Shown: one piece after another, positions 10,001 through 17,975 of the stretch
Layout: each line of letters opens with the position of its first letter
How positions within the stretch are numbered: the first letter of the stretch is position 1
Origin: Eubacterium sp.
GTDB taxonomy: Bacteria; Bacillota; Clostridia; Lachnospirales; Lachnospiraceae
Direction: 5' to 3'
NCBI GenBank assembly: GCA_016280325.1
Contig: JAEEGM010000008.1
Span: forward strand, 1-48,701
DNA: 48,701 nt
Notes under the pieces: model-generated
Seen by the model: the letters and a program-made list of their open reading frames with translations, nothing else
Told to the model about the DNA's origin: nothing
The model's database searches: none
Program-made: the position numbers and the translations under genes

Positions 10001-10104
10001 GGATTATCCAATCTCCGGCACAATTCACGCATTCTGTCAAGCCCCGGACGAATGCCCGACGCCGAAGCAGCTGCGAGATAGTTTTTTATTTCTTTTGCAT
10101 TCAT
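7096..10104 (-). CDS. FolC (folylpolyglutamate synthase) fused to [2Fe-2S] / ASKHA corrinoid-activase-like module
   Basis: A single 1002-codon reading frame joins two proteins that are normally separate. Residues 1-445 are a full FolC: the ATP loop is HVAGTNGKGST (43-53), followed by VGMGGREDATN, the HMQFLGG segment, and IFDGAHNTDG (325-334). It adds glutamates to tetrahydrofolate. Residues 446-474 are a Gly/Asn/Thr/Ser linker with imperfect repeats. Residues 475-540 are a [2Fe-2S] ferredoxin with Cys 499, 505, 508 and 525. Residues 570-1002 are a DUF4445-type ASKHA ATPase (GVAVDIGTTTLAVAL, VVVVGNTTMLHL, IDLGTNGELV, GICGTGVIDM). The second half is built like RACE proteins, which reductively activate corrinoid enzymes. 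It is the last gene after serA (25-base gap). Confidence 0.9.
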   Translation of the reverse strand: MNAKEIKNYLAAASASGIRPGLDRMRELCRRLDNPQDEITVIHVAGTNGKGSTSAYLASILSRVYKKVGWYSSPAVFDDRETIRILTPDGSRYLTDEIYESLMTFVIQAAEAMVADGYERPTVYELESAGAFLSFKNEQVDVAIIEVGMGGREDATNVIPRSALSVIAPIGLDHMQFLGGSLYQIAGEKAGIIKKGCPVVAYQPGVRLEMGGGTKEEKRQERLRERIIGRLNSEAEEKETSIRYVNEDALRIDRQELAGTAFTYLGEAYYTKMCGSFQPGNAALAIEAAMALNRDEITAEIIREGIACADWPGRFDIVSEDPLTIFDGAHNTDGVTVLSESIRTLLPGRRIYAVMGVFMDKAVEEMVRQILPLITEVVAVTAPGPRGLDASDLSEVIRRVNPWITVYEGGDDIAGALEKMQKKAAKRGATVLVFGSLSLARAVYPKGIAAERESGIVRGNTSTGNTSPGKTSLVHIEGDSEKNLLTLLQESGIVVPASCGGNGQCGKCRVRITGDDSKAEYRLACQVVPNGAVDVEIHGDDYEGMQSVGETVLSEGGAGGRAQEISGKPYGVAVDIGTTTLAVALVRRADGTSVDTRTRVNPQISFGADVISRIHAAEEGKADAMRVTICEALLEEIETILVRNGIGYGDVETVVVVGNTTMLHLVQGYDVSGLGRVPFTPVTLSLEKKTMGEVFDVVPDWPLEEITAAVPVIILPGASTYVGADIVSGMFALDFDKNDKIVALIDLGTNGELVIGDRNRRLVTSTAAGPALEGGNIRYGTASIKGAVSGVRLEKDESGLWQAEVERIGEYTKSGSYDRSAGRSSDMTGGRELKVAPGICGTGVIDMVAELRRVGLADENGLLVDDYFEDGFPFAMRSDGTILAFAQEDVREVQLAKAAIRAGFEILCERFGITTDAIDKVYIAGGFGTFLHIDRAVAIGLLPETLADKTEPVGNTALTGAIRFLMEPEGEERLTALATGCETISLAEDDAFEKRYVEAMTL

Positions 10105-10129
10105 GCTATAGTTTCCATTCGGTTGATTT

Positions 10130-11296
10130 TTATTTGATCACGCGGACACGAATAACCTCCGGAATTGCTTCCAGATCCTTGACTACCGTATCCGTGATCG
10201 GCGAACAGATATCCAGCACCGAATATGCGAAATTCCCTTTACTCTTATTCCACATGTTCTCGATATTGACATCGTCCTTCGCAAACACATTCGTAAACTG
10301 AGTCAGCATCTTCGGAAGATTCTTATGAAGGATCGTGATACGACCTTCCGTCTGACAGATGCCGGCGTCCGTATCCGGATAGTTGACGGAATTGCGGATA
10401 TTACCGTTATCGATAAAGTCACGGATCTCACGCGCAGCCATCTTTGCACAGTTATCCTCACTCTCCTGTGTAGACGCTCCGAGGTGAGGTGTAACGGTTG
10501 TGTTCGGAAGATTGACGGTTGTCGGATTCGGGAAGTCCACAAAGTAATGTCCGACCTTTCCGCTCTCCAGAGCCACCTTGATATCGTCCTCATTCACCAG
10601 TGTGTCACGGGAAAGGTTGAGGATCACTACACCGTCCTTCATCTTGTCAAAGGCTTCCTTGTTCAGCATTCCCTTGGTGGAATCCAGAAGCGGTACATGG
10701 ATTGTGATATAATCACAGATCTCATAGAGCTCTTCATTCGTCTTTACCATTGTTACGTCTCGTGTCATGTTGACCGCGTTCTCGATCGAGATATACGGAT
10801 CACAACCATAGACATCCATACCGAGACGGTTTGCCGCGTTTGCCACGATAACACCGATTGCTCCGAGACCGATGATACCGAGCTTCTTGCCCTTGATCTC
10901 GGTTCCGGCGAATTCTTTCTTGGCCTTCTCAGCGCTCTTCGCGATATCCGCGTCGTCCTTATTCTCACGACACCAGCGGATACCACCGGCAATGTCTCTT
11001 GCCGACAGAAGCATAGCAGCGATCGTCAGCTCCTTTACACCGTTCGCGTTTGCACCCGGCGTATTGAAAACAACGATACCTTTTTCAGCGCATTTTTCAA
11101 GCGGAATATTATTCACACCGGCACCGGCTCTCGCTACGGCAAGCAGGCCCTCCGGCAACTCCATGTCATGCATCACAGCTGATCTTACGAGCACGGCCTG
11201 TGCCTCGTTGATCTCATCCGTAATCTCATACTCTTCCGGCAACATCTCCAATCCACACTCAGCGATCGGATTTAAACACTTTACTTTCACACTCAT
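10130..11296 (-). CDS. serA: D-3-phosphoglycerate dehydrogenase
   Basis: This enzyme oxidises 3-phosphoglycerate to 3-phosphohydroxypyruvate using NAD, the first step of serine synthesis. It has 388 residues. The Rossmann motif GKKLGIIGLGAIG, the catalytic Arg/Glu/His regions (ILNLSRDTLV and TPHLGASTQESEDN) and a C-terminal ACT domain (about 315-388) are present. This is the short form without the intervening domain. I place the start at the ATG with GAGG nine bases upstream; the frame is also open to a GTG five codons earlier. serC ends 18 bases upstream. Confidence 0.96.
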   Translation of the reverse strand: MSVKVKCLNPIAECGLEMLPEEYEITDEINEAQAVLVRSAVMHDMELPEGLLAVARAGAGVNNIPLEKCAEKGIVVFNTPGANANGVKELTIAAMLLSARDIAGGIRWCRENKDDADIAKSAEKAKKEFAGTEIKGKKLGIIGLGAIGVIVANAANRLGMDVYGCDPYISIENAVNMTRDVTMVKTNEELYEICDYITIHVPLLDSTKGMLNKEAFDKMKDGVVILNLSRDTLVNEDDIKVALESGKVGHYFVDFPNPTTVNLPNTTVTPHLGASTQESEDNCAKMAAREIRDFIDNGNIRNSVNYPDTDAGICQTEGRITILHKNLPKMLTQFTNVFAKDDVNIENMWNKSKGNFAYSVLDICSPITDTVVKDLEAIPEVIRVRVIK

Positions 11297-11314
11297 TACT
11301 TCGTACCTCACTTT

Positions 11315-12397
11315 TTATCCATTGTTCTTTTCAAACTGATCCATAAACTGAACAAGCGCTTCCACACCGGCCTTCGGCATCGCATTGTAAATACTTGCTC
11401 TCATACCACCGACCGAACGATGTCCCTTCAGGTTCTCAAGCCCGGCCGCCTTCGACTCAGCAACAAACTTTGCATCCAGCTCATCATTTCCGGTTACAAA
11501 CGGCACGTTCATCAGAGAACGATCCTCCTTGCGAACCGTACCCTTGAAAAGCTTCGACGCGTCGAGGAAGTCGTAAAGGATTTTTGCCTTCTCCTCATTG
11601 CGCTGCTTCATAGCTGCAAGTCCACCGTTGGCCTTCAACCACTTGAACACCTTTCCGCAGATATAGATGCCATAGCACGGCGGTGTATTGAACAGGCTGT
11701 GCGCATCCGCGTGTGTCTTGTACTGAAGCATTGTCGGTACGTTCTCAGCCAGATCATCACGGATCAGATCCTTGCGGATGATCACGATCGTCACACCGGC
11801 CGGTCCGATATTCTTCTGAACACCACCGTAGATCACGCCGTACTTATTCACGTCTACCGGCTCCGAAAGGAAGCAGGAAGAAACATCGGCAACCAGATCC
11901 TTACCCTTGGTATTCGGAAGTGTCCAATACTTGGTTCCGTAGATCGTATTATTCTCACAGATATAAACATAATCCGCGTCATCATCGATCGGAAGATCCG
12001 AACAATCCGGAATATACGAGAAGGTCTCATCCTCGGAGGAAGCGATCTTGTTCGCCTTGCCGTACTTGCCGGCCTCCTGCCATGCCTTCTTCGCCCACTG
12101 ACCGGTTACGATATAATCCGCTACTCCGTTTTTCATCAGGTTCATCGGGATCGCCGAGAACTGTGTCCACGCACCACCCTGCAAAAAGAGCACCTCATAA
12201 TTCTCCGGAATACCCATCAACTCACGGATATCCGCCTCCGCTGTCTTGATGATGTCATCGTACACCTTGGAACGATGGCTCATCTCCATGACAGACATGC
12301 CGGATCCCTGATAGTCCAGCATCTCAGCCGCTGCTTCCTTCAATACCTCCTCCGGCAGCACGGCCGGTCCTGCTGAAAAATTGTACACTCTACTCAT
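11315..12397 (-). CDS. serC: Phosphoserine aminotransferase
   Basis: A PLP enzyme that transaminates 3-phosphohydroxypyruvate to O-phosphoserine, the second step of serine synthesis. It is 360 residues, the usual length. It opens with YNFSAGPAVLPEEVL, and the PLP lysine lies in GGVQKNIGPAGVT. The C-terminal family segment is GHRSVGGMRASIYNAMP. Its ATG overlaps the stop of ilvB by four bases, so translation is probably coupled. serB is not in the window. Confidence 0.97.
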   Translation of the reverse strand: MSRVYNFSAGPAVLPEEVLKEAAAEMLDYQGSGMSVMEMSHRSKVYDDIIKTAEADIRELMGIPENYEVLFLQGGAWTQFSAIPMNLMKNGVADYIVTGQWAKKAWQEAGKYGKANKIASSEDETFSYIPDCSDLPIDDDADYVYICENNTIYGTKYWTLPNTKGKDLVADVSSCFLSEPVDVNKYGVIYGGVQKNIGPAGVTIVIIRKDLIRDDLAENVPTMLQYKTHADAHSLFNTPPCYGIYICGKVFKWLKANGGLAAMKQRNEEKAKILYDFLDASKLFKGTVRKEDRSLMNVPFVTGNDELDAKFVAESKAAGLENLKGHRSVGGMRASIYNAMPKAGVEALVQFMDQFEKNNG

Positions 12398-14097
12398 GAT
12401 CTTTCTTCCTCCTGTTTATTTAAATCATTCTCATCAAACGACGTGTCGATTGGCTTACCGGGTGCCACCATCGGCCATACCTTCTCGTCCTGATTGATAA
12501 CTACTTCAATGACGGTTGCCACACCGGCATCCACCGCCTCGTGGATCGCGTCATCGAGTTCTTCACGCTTCGTGACGCGGATTGCCTTGGCGCCCATCGC
12601 CTCAGCCACCTTGCAATAATCTACCTTATCCTCAAGGATCGTCTGGGAATAATGCTTGTTATAAAAAAGTGTCTGCCACTGTCTGACCATCCCCAACGCA
12701 TGATTATTAAAAACAACCTCGATGATCGGAATATCATGGCGGGTTGCCGTCGCGATCTCGTTCATGTTCATACGGAAGCATCCGTCACCCGCGAAGTTGA
12801 CCACCACACTATCCGGACATCCTACCTTGGCGCCGATCGCGGCTCCAAGTCCGTATCCCATGGTTCCCATACCACCGGATGTCAGAAGATGTCTGGGCTT
12901 GCGATATTTATAAAACTGCGCTGCCCACATCTGATGCTGTCCCACGTCCGTAGCGATAATAGCATTCTCATCAAGAAGCTTTGAAAACCTCTCCACAACA
13001 TATGGTCCGCTTAATCCCTCGGACGGATACGTCATCGGAAGCGCTTCCTTTCTTGCCATCACCTTATCGATCCATTCTTTATGATACTGCTGATCCAATC
13101 TCTCGTTGAGCTTTTGCAGTGCAACTTTCAGATCACCTAAGACCGCGTGATCCACCCGGATATTTTTACCGATCTCTACCTCATCGATATCAATCTGAAG
13201 TTTCTTTGCGTTTGAAGCGAATTTGGTCGCATCCCCCAGTACACGGTCGGAGAATCTCGATCCCAGCGTGATCAGAAGATCACATTCCGTGACACACAGG
13301 TTGGAGGTCTTGGTGCCGTGCATACCGAGCATTCCGGTGTAGTAAGGCTCTTCCCCGTCGAAGGCTCCCTTACCCATCAGGGTGTCGGTCACCGGTGCGT
13401 CAACCTTTTTCACAAACGTGCGAAGCTCTTCGTCCGCCTCGGATATCACCGCACCGCCTCCGACGAAGATCATCGGCTTTTTACTCTCATGGATCATTCG
13501 GACAGCTACATCCAACGCCTCATCCGTGATCCGATCGGACATCCTTTCGATCTCCGGAAGCTTCATCGGCGAGAACTCGGTTCGCGCTGCCGTCACATCC
13601 TTTGTGATATCTACCAGTACCGGTCCCGGACGTCCGGTCTTCGCGATTGCGAACGCTCTACGTATGCAGTCCGCCAGTTGTGTTACATCCTTCACGATGA
13701 AACTGTGCTTGGTGATCGGCATTGTGATACCCGCGATATCAACCTCCTGGAAGCTGTCCTTTCCGAGGAGATTCAGCGTTACGTTTGCCGTGATAGCCAC
13801 CATCGGTACCGAGTCCATGTAAGCCGTTCCGATTCCGGTTACCAGATTCATCGCGCCCGGTCCCGAGGTTGCCATACAGACACCGACCTTACCGGTCGCC
13901 CTCGCGTATCCGTCTGCCGCGTGCGCCGCTCCCTGCTCATGAGAGGTCAGCACATGATGAATCTGCTCTTTATAACGATACAATTCATCGTATATGTTCA
14001 GGATCGCGCCACCGGGATATCCGAACACGGTATCCACGCCCTGCTCGAGCAGACACTCGATGACGATTTCAGATCCGTTCAGTTGCATTTTTCCCAC
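12394..14097 (-). CDS. ilvB: Acetolactate synthase large (catalytic) subunit
   Basis: A ThDP- and FAD-dependent enzyme of 567 residues that makes acetolactate or acetohydroxybutyrate, the committed step of branched-chain amino acid synthesis. The N-terminal pyrimidine-binding Glu is in LTSHEQGAAHAADGYARATG. The ThDP/Mg motif starts GDGCFRMNMNEIATA and ends VVFNNHALGMV. It lies four bases after ilvD and overlaps serC. The regulatory small subunit ilvN is not adjacent; it may be elsewhere, or the enzyme may work without it. Confidence 0.96.
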   Translation of the reverse strand: MGKMQLNGSEIVIECLLEQGVDTVFGYPGGAILNIYDELYRYKEQIHHVLTSHEQGAAHAADGYARATGKVGVCMATSGPGAMNLVTGIGTAYMDSVPMVAITANVTLNLLGKDSFQEVDIAGITMPITKHSFIVKDVTQLADCIRRAFAIAKTGRPGPVLVDITKDVTAARTEFSPMKLPEIERMSDRITDEALDVAVRMIHESKKPMIFVGGGAVISEADEELRTFVKKVDAPVTDTLMGKGAFDGEEPYYTGMLGMHGTKTSNLCVTECDLLITLGSRFSDRVLGDATKFASNAKKLQIDIDEVEIGKNIRVDHAVLGDLKVALQKLNERLDQQYHKEWIDKVMARKEALPMTYPSEGLSGPYVVERFSKLLDENAIIATDVGQHQMWAAQFYKYRKPRHLLTSGGMGTMGYGLGAAIGAKVGCPDSVVVNFAGDGCFRMNMNEIATATRHDIPIIEVVFNNHALGMVRQWQTLFYNKHYSQTILEDKVDYCKVAEAMGAKAIRVTKREELDDAIHEAVDAGVATVIEVVINQDEKVWPMVAPGKPIDTSFDENDLNKQEEERS

Positions 14098-14101
14098 TCC
14101 T

Positions 14102-15760
14102 TTACTTCAGGATCGCTCCGTTACTGCCGGAGGTCACCATATTCGCATACCGGGCGAGATACCCGTCCTTTACACGCGGCTCTCTCGGTGTCCATGCCGC
14201 CCGTCTTTTCTCCATTTCCTCATCCGACACCTTGACATTCAGGGTGTTGGCCGGAATATCCACTGCGATGATATCGCCTTCCTCGATCAAAGCGATCGGT
14301 CCGCCGACAGCTGCCTCCGGTGAGATATGTCCGATGGACGCACCACGGCTTGCTCCGGAGAATCGTCCGTCCGTGATCAGAGCAACGGATGAGCCAAGCC
14401 CCATTCCGGCAATAGCCGATGTCGGGTTCAGCATCTCACGCATACCCGGACCACCCTTCGGTCCCTCATAACGAATGACAACCACATCGCCCTCTACGAT
14501 CTTACCACCCTTGATAGCAGCGATCGCATCCTCCTCGCAATCAAAGACGCGAGCCGGGCCTTCGTGTACCATCATCTCCGGTACCACAGCGGAACGCTTC
14601 ACGACACCTCCGTCCGGCGCAATGTTACCCTTCAATACGGCGATACCGCCGGTCTCACTGTACGGATTGTCGATCGGACGGATCACCTCCGGATCAAGGT
14701 TGATCGCATTCTGTATGTTCTCCTTAACGGTCTTTCCGGTTACCGTCATACAATCGGTATTCAGAAGTCCCTTCTTATCAAGCTCATTCATCACCGCGTA
14801 TACACCGCCGGCTTCATTCAACTGTTCCATATACGTGTGTCCGGCCGGTGCCAGGTGACACAGATTCGGCGTCTTGGCACTGATATCGTTGGCGATGTCG
14901 AGGTTCAGATCCACGCCTGCCTCATGCGCGATTGCCGGCAAATGCAACATCGTATTGGTCGAGCATCCGAGTGCCATATCCACGGTCATCGCGTTCTGAA
15001 ACGCTTTCTCAGTCATGATATCACGCGGGCGGATATTTTTCTTAAGCATATCCATCACGGCCATACCGGCATGCTTAGCGAGTTTGATTCGATCCGAATA
15101 TACGGCCGGGATCGTTCCGTTGCCGCGAAGTCCCATACCGATCGCTTCGGTCAGGCAGTTCATCGAGTTCGCGGTGTACATACCGGAACAGGATCCGCAG
15201 GTCGGACATGCGTGCTGTACGAAATCGTCCACCTGCTCCTCGGTCATCTTGCCTGCCGCGTGCGCTCCGACTGCCTCAAACATACTGGACAGTGAAGTAC
15301 GCTTGCCCTGAACATGTCCGGCCAGCATCGGTCCACCGCTGACAAACACCGTCGGCACATTGACGCGGGCTGCCGCCATCAGAAGGCCGGGTACATTTTT
15401 ATCACAGTTCGGTACCATCACCAACGCGTCGAAGGCGTGGGCTCTTGCCATACACTCCGTGGAGTCGGCGATGAGGTCGCGGGTTACGAGGGAATACTTC
15501 ATTCCGACGTGTCCCATGGCGATTCCGTCACAGACCGCGATCGCCGGGAAGACGATCGGTGTACCGCCCGCCATGGCAACTCCCTGCTTGACGGCCTCGA
15601 CGATCTTGTCGATATTCATATGTCCCGGCACGATCTCGTTGTAGGAGCTGACGATTCCGACGAGCGGACGTTCGAGTTCCTCCTTGGTCAGGCCGAGTGC
15701 GTTAAAAAGGCTCCGCTGCGGCGCGGTGGCCATGCCTTGCTTTACACTGTCACTATTCAT
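14102..15760 (-). CDS. ilvD: Dihydroxy-acid dehydratase
   Basis: An Fe-S enzyme of 552 residues that dehydrates 2,3-dihydroxy-isovalerate or -methylvalerate to the 2-oxo acids in valine and isoleucine synthesis. Cluster ligands are visible in [15 protein letters not shown] and [19 protein letters not shown]. The C-terminal signature is [11 protein letters not shown] followed by [15 protein letters not shown]. It has a strong ribosome binding site (CAGGAGG). It is separated from leuB by 176 bases, most of which is a long palindromic repeat element. Confidence 0.97.
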   Translation of the reverse strand: MNSDSVKQGMATAPQRSLFNALGLTKEELERPLVGIVSSYNEIVPGHMNIDKIVEAVKQGVAMAGGTPIVFPAIAVCDGIAMGHVGMKYSLVTRDLIADSTECMARAHAFDALVMVPNCDKNVPGLLMAAARVNVPTVFVSGGPMLAGHVQGKRTSLSSMFEAVGAHAAGKMTEEQVDDFVQHACPTCGSCSGMYTANSMNCLTEAIGMGLRGNGTIPAVYSDRIKLAKHAGMAVMDMLKKNIRPRDIMTEKAFQNAMTVDMALGCSTNTMLHLPAIAHEAGVDLNLDIANDISAKTPNLCHLAPAGHTYMEQLNEAGGVYAVMNELDKKGLLNTDCMTVTGKTVKENIQNAINLDPEVIRPIDNPYSETGGIAVLKGNIAPDGGVVKRSAVVPEMMVHEGPARVFDCEEDAIAAIKGGKIVEGDVVVIRYEGPKGGPGMREMLNPTSAIAGMGLGSSVALITDGRFSGASRGASIGHISPEAAVGGPIALIEEGDIIAVDIPANTLNVKVSDEEMEKRRAAWTPREPRVKDGYLARYANMVTSGSNGAILK

Positions 15761-15800
15761 AAGTTTATCCTCCTGATTTTATTTACGGGGATTCGTATCC

Positions 15801-15925
15801 GGCCGTTTGTTTTTTGTTCGGGACTACGCTTTCGCCATTCCCGAACGCAACGGTGCATGGCTCGAAAAATCCTCGCCTACGCACCGGCGTTCGCGACAGG
15901 TCCCTCACAGAAAAATCAAACGGCC
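15801..15925. repeat. Long palindromic repeat element, copy A (between leuB and ilvD)
   Basis: The outer arms GGCCGTTTG (15801-15809) and CAAACGGCC (15917-15925) enclose nested complementary blocks: GGGAC (15820-15824) with GTCCC (15900-15904), and CGAACGC...CGGTGC (15842-15856) with GCACCG...CGTTCG (15881-15893). The core in minus-strand orientation (about 15908 to 15820) is closely related to the plus-strand core at 42075-42188: both have TGAGGGACC - 4 bases - GCGAACG at one end and GCGTTCGG, TGGCG, AAGCG and AGTCCC at the other. It sits 12 bases past the leuB stop and could act in the mRNA as an attenuator or stabiliser. No U-run follows. Confidence 0.85.
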
Positions 15926-15936
15926 CGACAATTCCT

Positions 15937-17022
15937 CTATTTTATTTTGGAAACAATAATATCTCCCATCTCGATGCATCCGACTTTATTGGTGCCCTCG
16001 CTGTAGATGTCACCGGTACGGTAGCCGTCGGCGAGGACTTCTTTAACCGCGTCTTCTACGGCATCGGCTTCTGCCTGCAGATCGAACGAGTAGCGAAGCA
16101 TCATCGCTACCGAAAGGATTGTCGCAATCGGGTTCGCCTTGTCCTGCCCCGCGATATCCGGTGCGGATCCGTGACTCGGCTCATACAGTCCGAAAGACCC
16201 TTCGGCGAGTGATGCCGACGGAAGCATGCCGAGTGAGCCTGTGGTCATCGATGCCTCATCCGAGAGGATATCGCCGAACATGTTCTCCGTCACGACGACA
16301 TCGAACTGTTTCGGATCGCTGACCAGTTCCATCGCGCAGGCATCCACCAACATATCGGACAGTTCCACATCCTGATAGTCCTTTGCCACTTCTGCGACTA
16401 CCTTACGCCACAGGCGGGAGGAGTCGAGAACGTTGGCCTTATCCACACTGCATACCTTTTTATTTCTCTTCTGCGCGATCTCAAACGCTTTTTTCGCGAT
16501 ACGGCGAATCTCAGACTCCGCATAAATCAGTGTATCCACCGCGGTCATCTCGCCGTTAATCTCCTTCGTATATCGATAACCGAAGTAAAGGCCTCCGGTG
16601 AGTTCACGTACGATCACATAATCGAAGCCGCCCTGTGAGCGGTCGCTCTTCAGCGGGCAGGCACCTTCCAATTCCTTAAAAAGAATCGCCGGACGCAGGT
16701 TGCAGAACAGCCCCAGTCCCTTACGAATCTTCAGAAGGCCGGCCTCCGGGCGCTTCTCCGGCGGCAGCTCATACCAGCTGTCCACACCGACTCTTCCACC
16801 AACCGCGCCAAGCAGTACCGCATCCGCCGCCTTGGCACGCTCCAATGTCTCATCTGTCAACGGATCACCAAACTTGTCGATCGAGCAACCTCCCATGTAA
16901 AGTTCCTCATACTCGAACTCATGTCCGTATACCTCTCCGATTCTGTCAAGAACCTTCTTCGCCTCACGTACGATCTCCGGTCCGATTCCGTCTCCCGGAA
17001 TCACCGCAATATGGTATTTCAT
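15937..17022 (-). CDS. leuB: 3-isopropylmalate dehydrogenase
   Basis: An NAD-dependent oxidative decarboxylase of the leucine pathway, 361 residues. Motifs seen are [25 protein letters not shown] and [19 protein letters not shown], with the usual substrate Arg, Lys and Asp residues, then [14 protein letters not shown]. It is the first gene of the leuB-ilvD-ilvB-serC-serA-folC operon, with its own consensus promoter at 17080-17108 and a leader of only about 50 bases. There is no room for a T-box or leader-peptide attenuator. leuA, leuC, leuD and ilvC are not in the window. Confidence 0.97.
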   Translation of the reverse strand: MKYHIAVIPGDGIGPEIVREAKKVLDRIGEVYGHEFEYEELYMGGCSIDKFGDPLTDETLERAKAADAVLLGAVGGRVGVDSWYELPPEKRPEAGLLKIRKGLGLFCNLRPAILFKELEGACPLKSDRSQGGFDYVIVRELTGGLYFGYRYTKEINGEMTAVDTLIYAESEIRRIAKKAFEIAQKRNKKVCSVDKANVLDSSRLWRKVVAEVAKDYQDVELSDMLVDACAMELVSDPKQFDVVVTENMFGDILSDEASMTTGSLGMLPSASLAEGSFGLYEPSHGSAPDIAGQDKANPIATILSVAMMLRYSFDLQAEADAVEDAVKEVLADGYRTGDIYSEGTNKVGCIEMGDIIVSKIK

Positions 17023-17079
17023 ACAAACCTCCCGGTAAAAACTTTCTTATATTTATGCGTGATGTAACACTGAAATCAA

Positions 17080-17108
17080 ATTATATAATAAACGAGGCCT
17101 TCTGTCAA
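17080..17108 (-). promoter_or_regulatory. Consensus promoter of the leuB operon
   Basis: The minus strand reads TTGACA (17103-17108), exactly 17 bases, then TATAAT (17080-17085), perfect at both hexamers. It probably drives leuB and the five downstream genes. Confidence 0.88.
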
Positions 17109-17125
17109 GGTGGCAAAGCATAAAA

Positions 17126-17156
17126 ATACCACCGGCTCAGATCGAACCGATGGTAT
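17126..17156 (-). terminator. Terminator after the YARHG-domain gene
   Basis: On the minus strand ATACCATCGGTTC pairs with GAGCCGGTGGTAT (two G-U pairs) across a five-base loop and is followed by TTTTT. It lies seven bases past the stop of the gene ending at 17164 and separates it from the leuB promoter. Confidence 0.82.
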
Positions 17157-17163
17157 GCTTTCA

Positions 17164-17949
17164 TCATTTTTGCAAGAGCTTCAGATTATGTCTTTCCGTC
17201 TCGTTAAAGGTTGCCGAAACAGCGTCCTGATCACCGGGTTCGATGTTCTCGTCCACCATGTACCAATCCTGCTCTTCAAAATAGTCTTGCCAGTCCGCGT
17301 TGGTAAAGCGATATCCGTGCGCCGCATACAACGTATTGATGTAGTAGCGTTTCTGAGACGCTGTCAGTTCCGCTACATCTTCCTTGGTAAGCTTAGTTGT
17401 CGTAACAAGGATATGTGTATCCGAATCCGGTTCCAGATCGCCCGGCTCAAAGAAGCCCTCTGTCTCGTCCGTTTTCGATTCCTTTTTGTTCTCTTTGGTC
17501 TCAGATTCGCCTGCCGGCTTTTCGGTTGCCGTTGCCTGCTGCGTATCCGGTGACGCCTTAGGCTCCTTTTTCTTATCTCCGCCAAGCAAAAGAACAGCGA
17601 TCACGCCACAGATTACCAGTACCACAGCTGTTGCGGCGATGATGATCGCCCCGAGCGGCGACTTCTTTTCCTTCGCCGGCTGTCGACCGGCAGACTGTCC
17701 CTGACCGTTTCTTGCCTGATTCGGCTGTCCCTGGTACGGTTGCTGTTGCATCGGCTGTCCCTGATACGGTTGCTGCTGCATCGGCTGCCCCTGATACGGT
17801 TGCTGCTGCATTGGCTGCCCCTGATACGGTTGCTGCTGCATTGGCTGCCCCTGATTCGGCGCCTGTCCACCTAAACTAAACACATGGCCACAAACACCAC
17901 ACGTCTGCGTACCATCCGGCTGATTCGCCATACACTCCGGGCATATCAT
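17164..17949 (-). CDS. Zinc-ribbon, Gln/Pro-repeat membrane protein with YARHG domain
   Basis: A 261-residue protein. Residues 1-25 form a zinc ribbon (CPEC...CGVC). Residues 30-80 hold tandem copies of the decapeptide QGQPMQQQPY. One membrane segment lies at about 100-120 (GAIIIAATAVVLVICGVIAVLLL). Then comes an acidic Lys/Glu linker, and the last 60 residues are a YARHG domain (YINTLYAAHGYRFTNADWQD and onward to WYM). YARHG domains are presumed extracellular, of unknown function. The layout suggests a cytoplasmic ribbon and an outside sensor or binding domain (inference). It is last of three co-directional envelope genes. Confidence 0.9.
   Translation of the reverse strand: MICPECMANQPDGTQTCGVCGHVFSLGGQAPNQGQPMQQQPYQGQPMQQQPYQGQPMQQQPYQGQPMQQQPYQGQPNQARNGQGQSAGRQPAKEKKSPLGAIIIAATAVVLVICGVIAVLLLGGDKKKEPKASPDTQQATATEKPAGESETKENKKESKTDETEGFFEPGDLEPDSDTHILVTTTKLTKEDVAELTASQKRYYINTLYAAHGYRFTNADWQDYFEEQDWYMVDENIEPGDQDAVSATFNETERHNLKLLQK
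17731..17850. repeat. Four tandem 30-bp repeats inside the YARHG gene
   Basis: Four consecutive 30-base units (unit starts 17731, 17761, 17791, 17821) beginning CTGATACGGTTGCTGCTGCA (the first has two substitutions) encode QGQPMQQQPY in frame. Near identity at DNA level suggests copy number could vary between strains by slippage without frameshift. Confidence 0.95.
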
Positions 17950-17975
17950 TATCTTCTCCTCCTATCCTTTACATC

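Noticed and set aside
14456-14470. GGTCCCTCA match to the palindromic core inside ilvD
   Set aside because: It is a short chance match within conserved coding sequence, without a complementary partner nearby.
17023-17079. Possible T-box or leader-peptide attenuator before leuB
   Set aside because: The promoter is only about 57 bases from the start; there is no room for a T-box and no run of Leu/Val codons.
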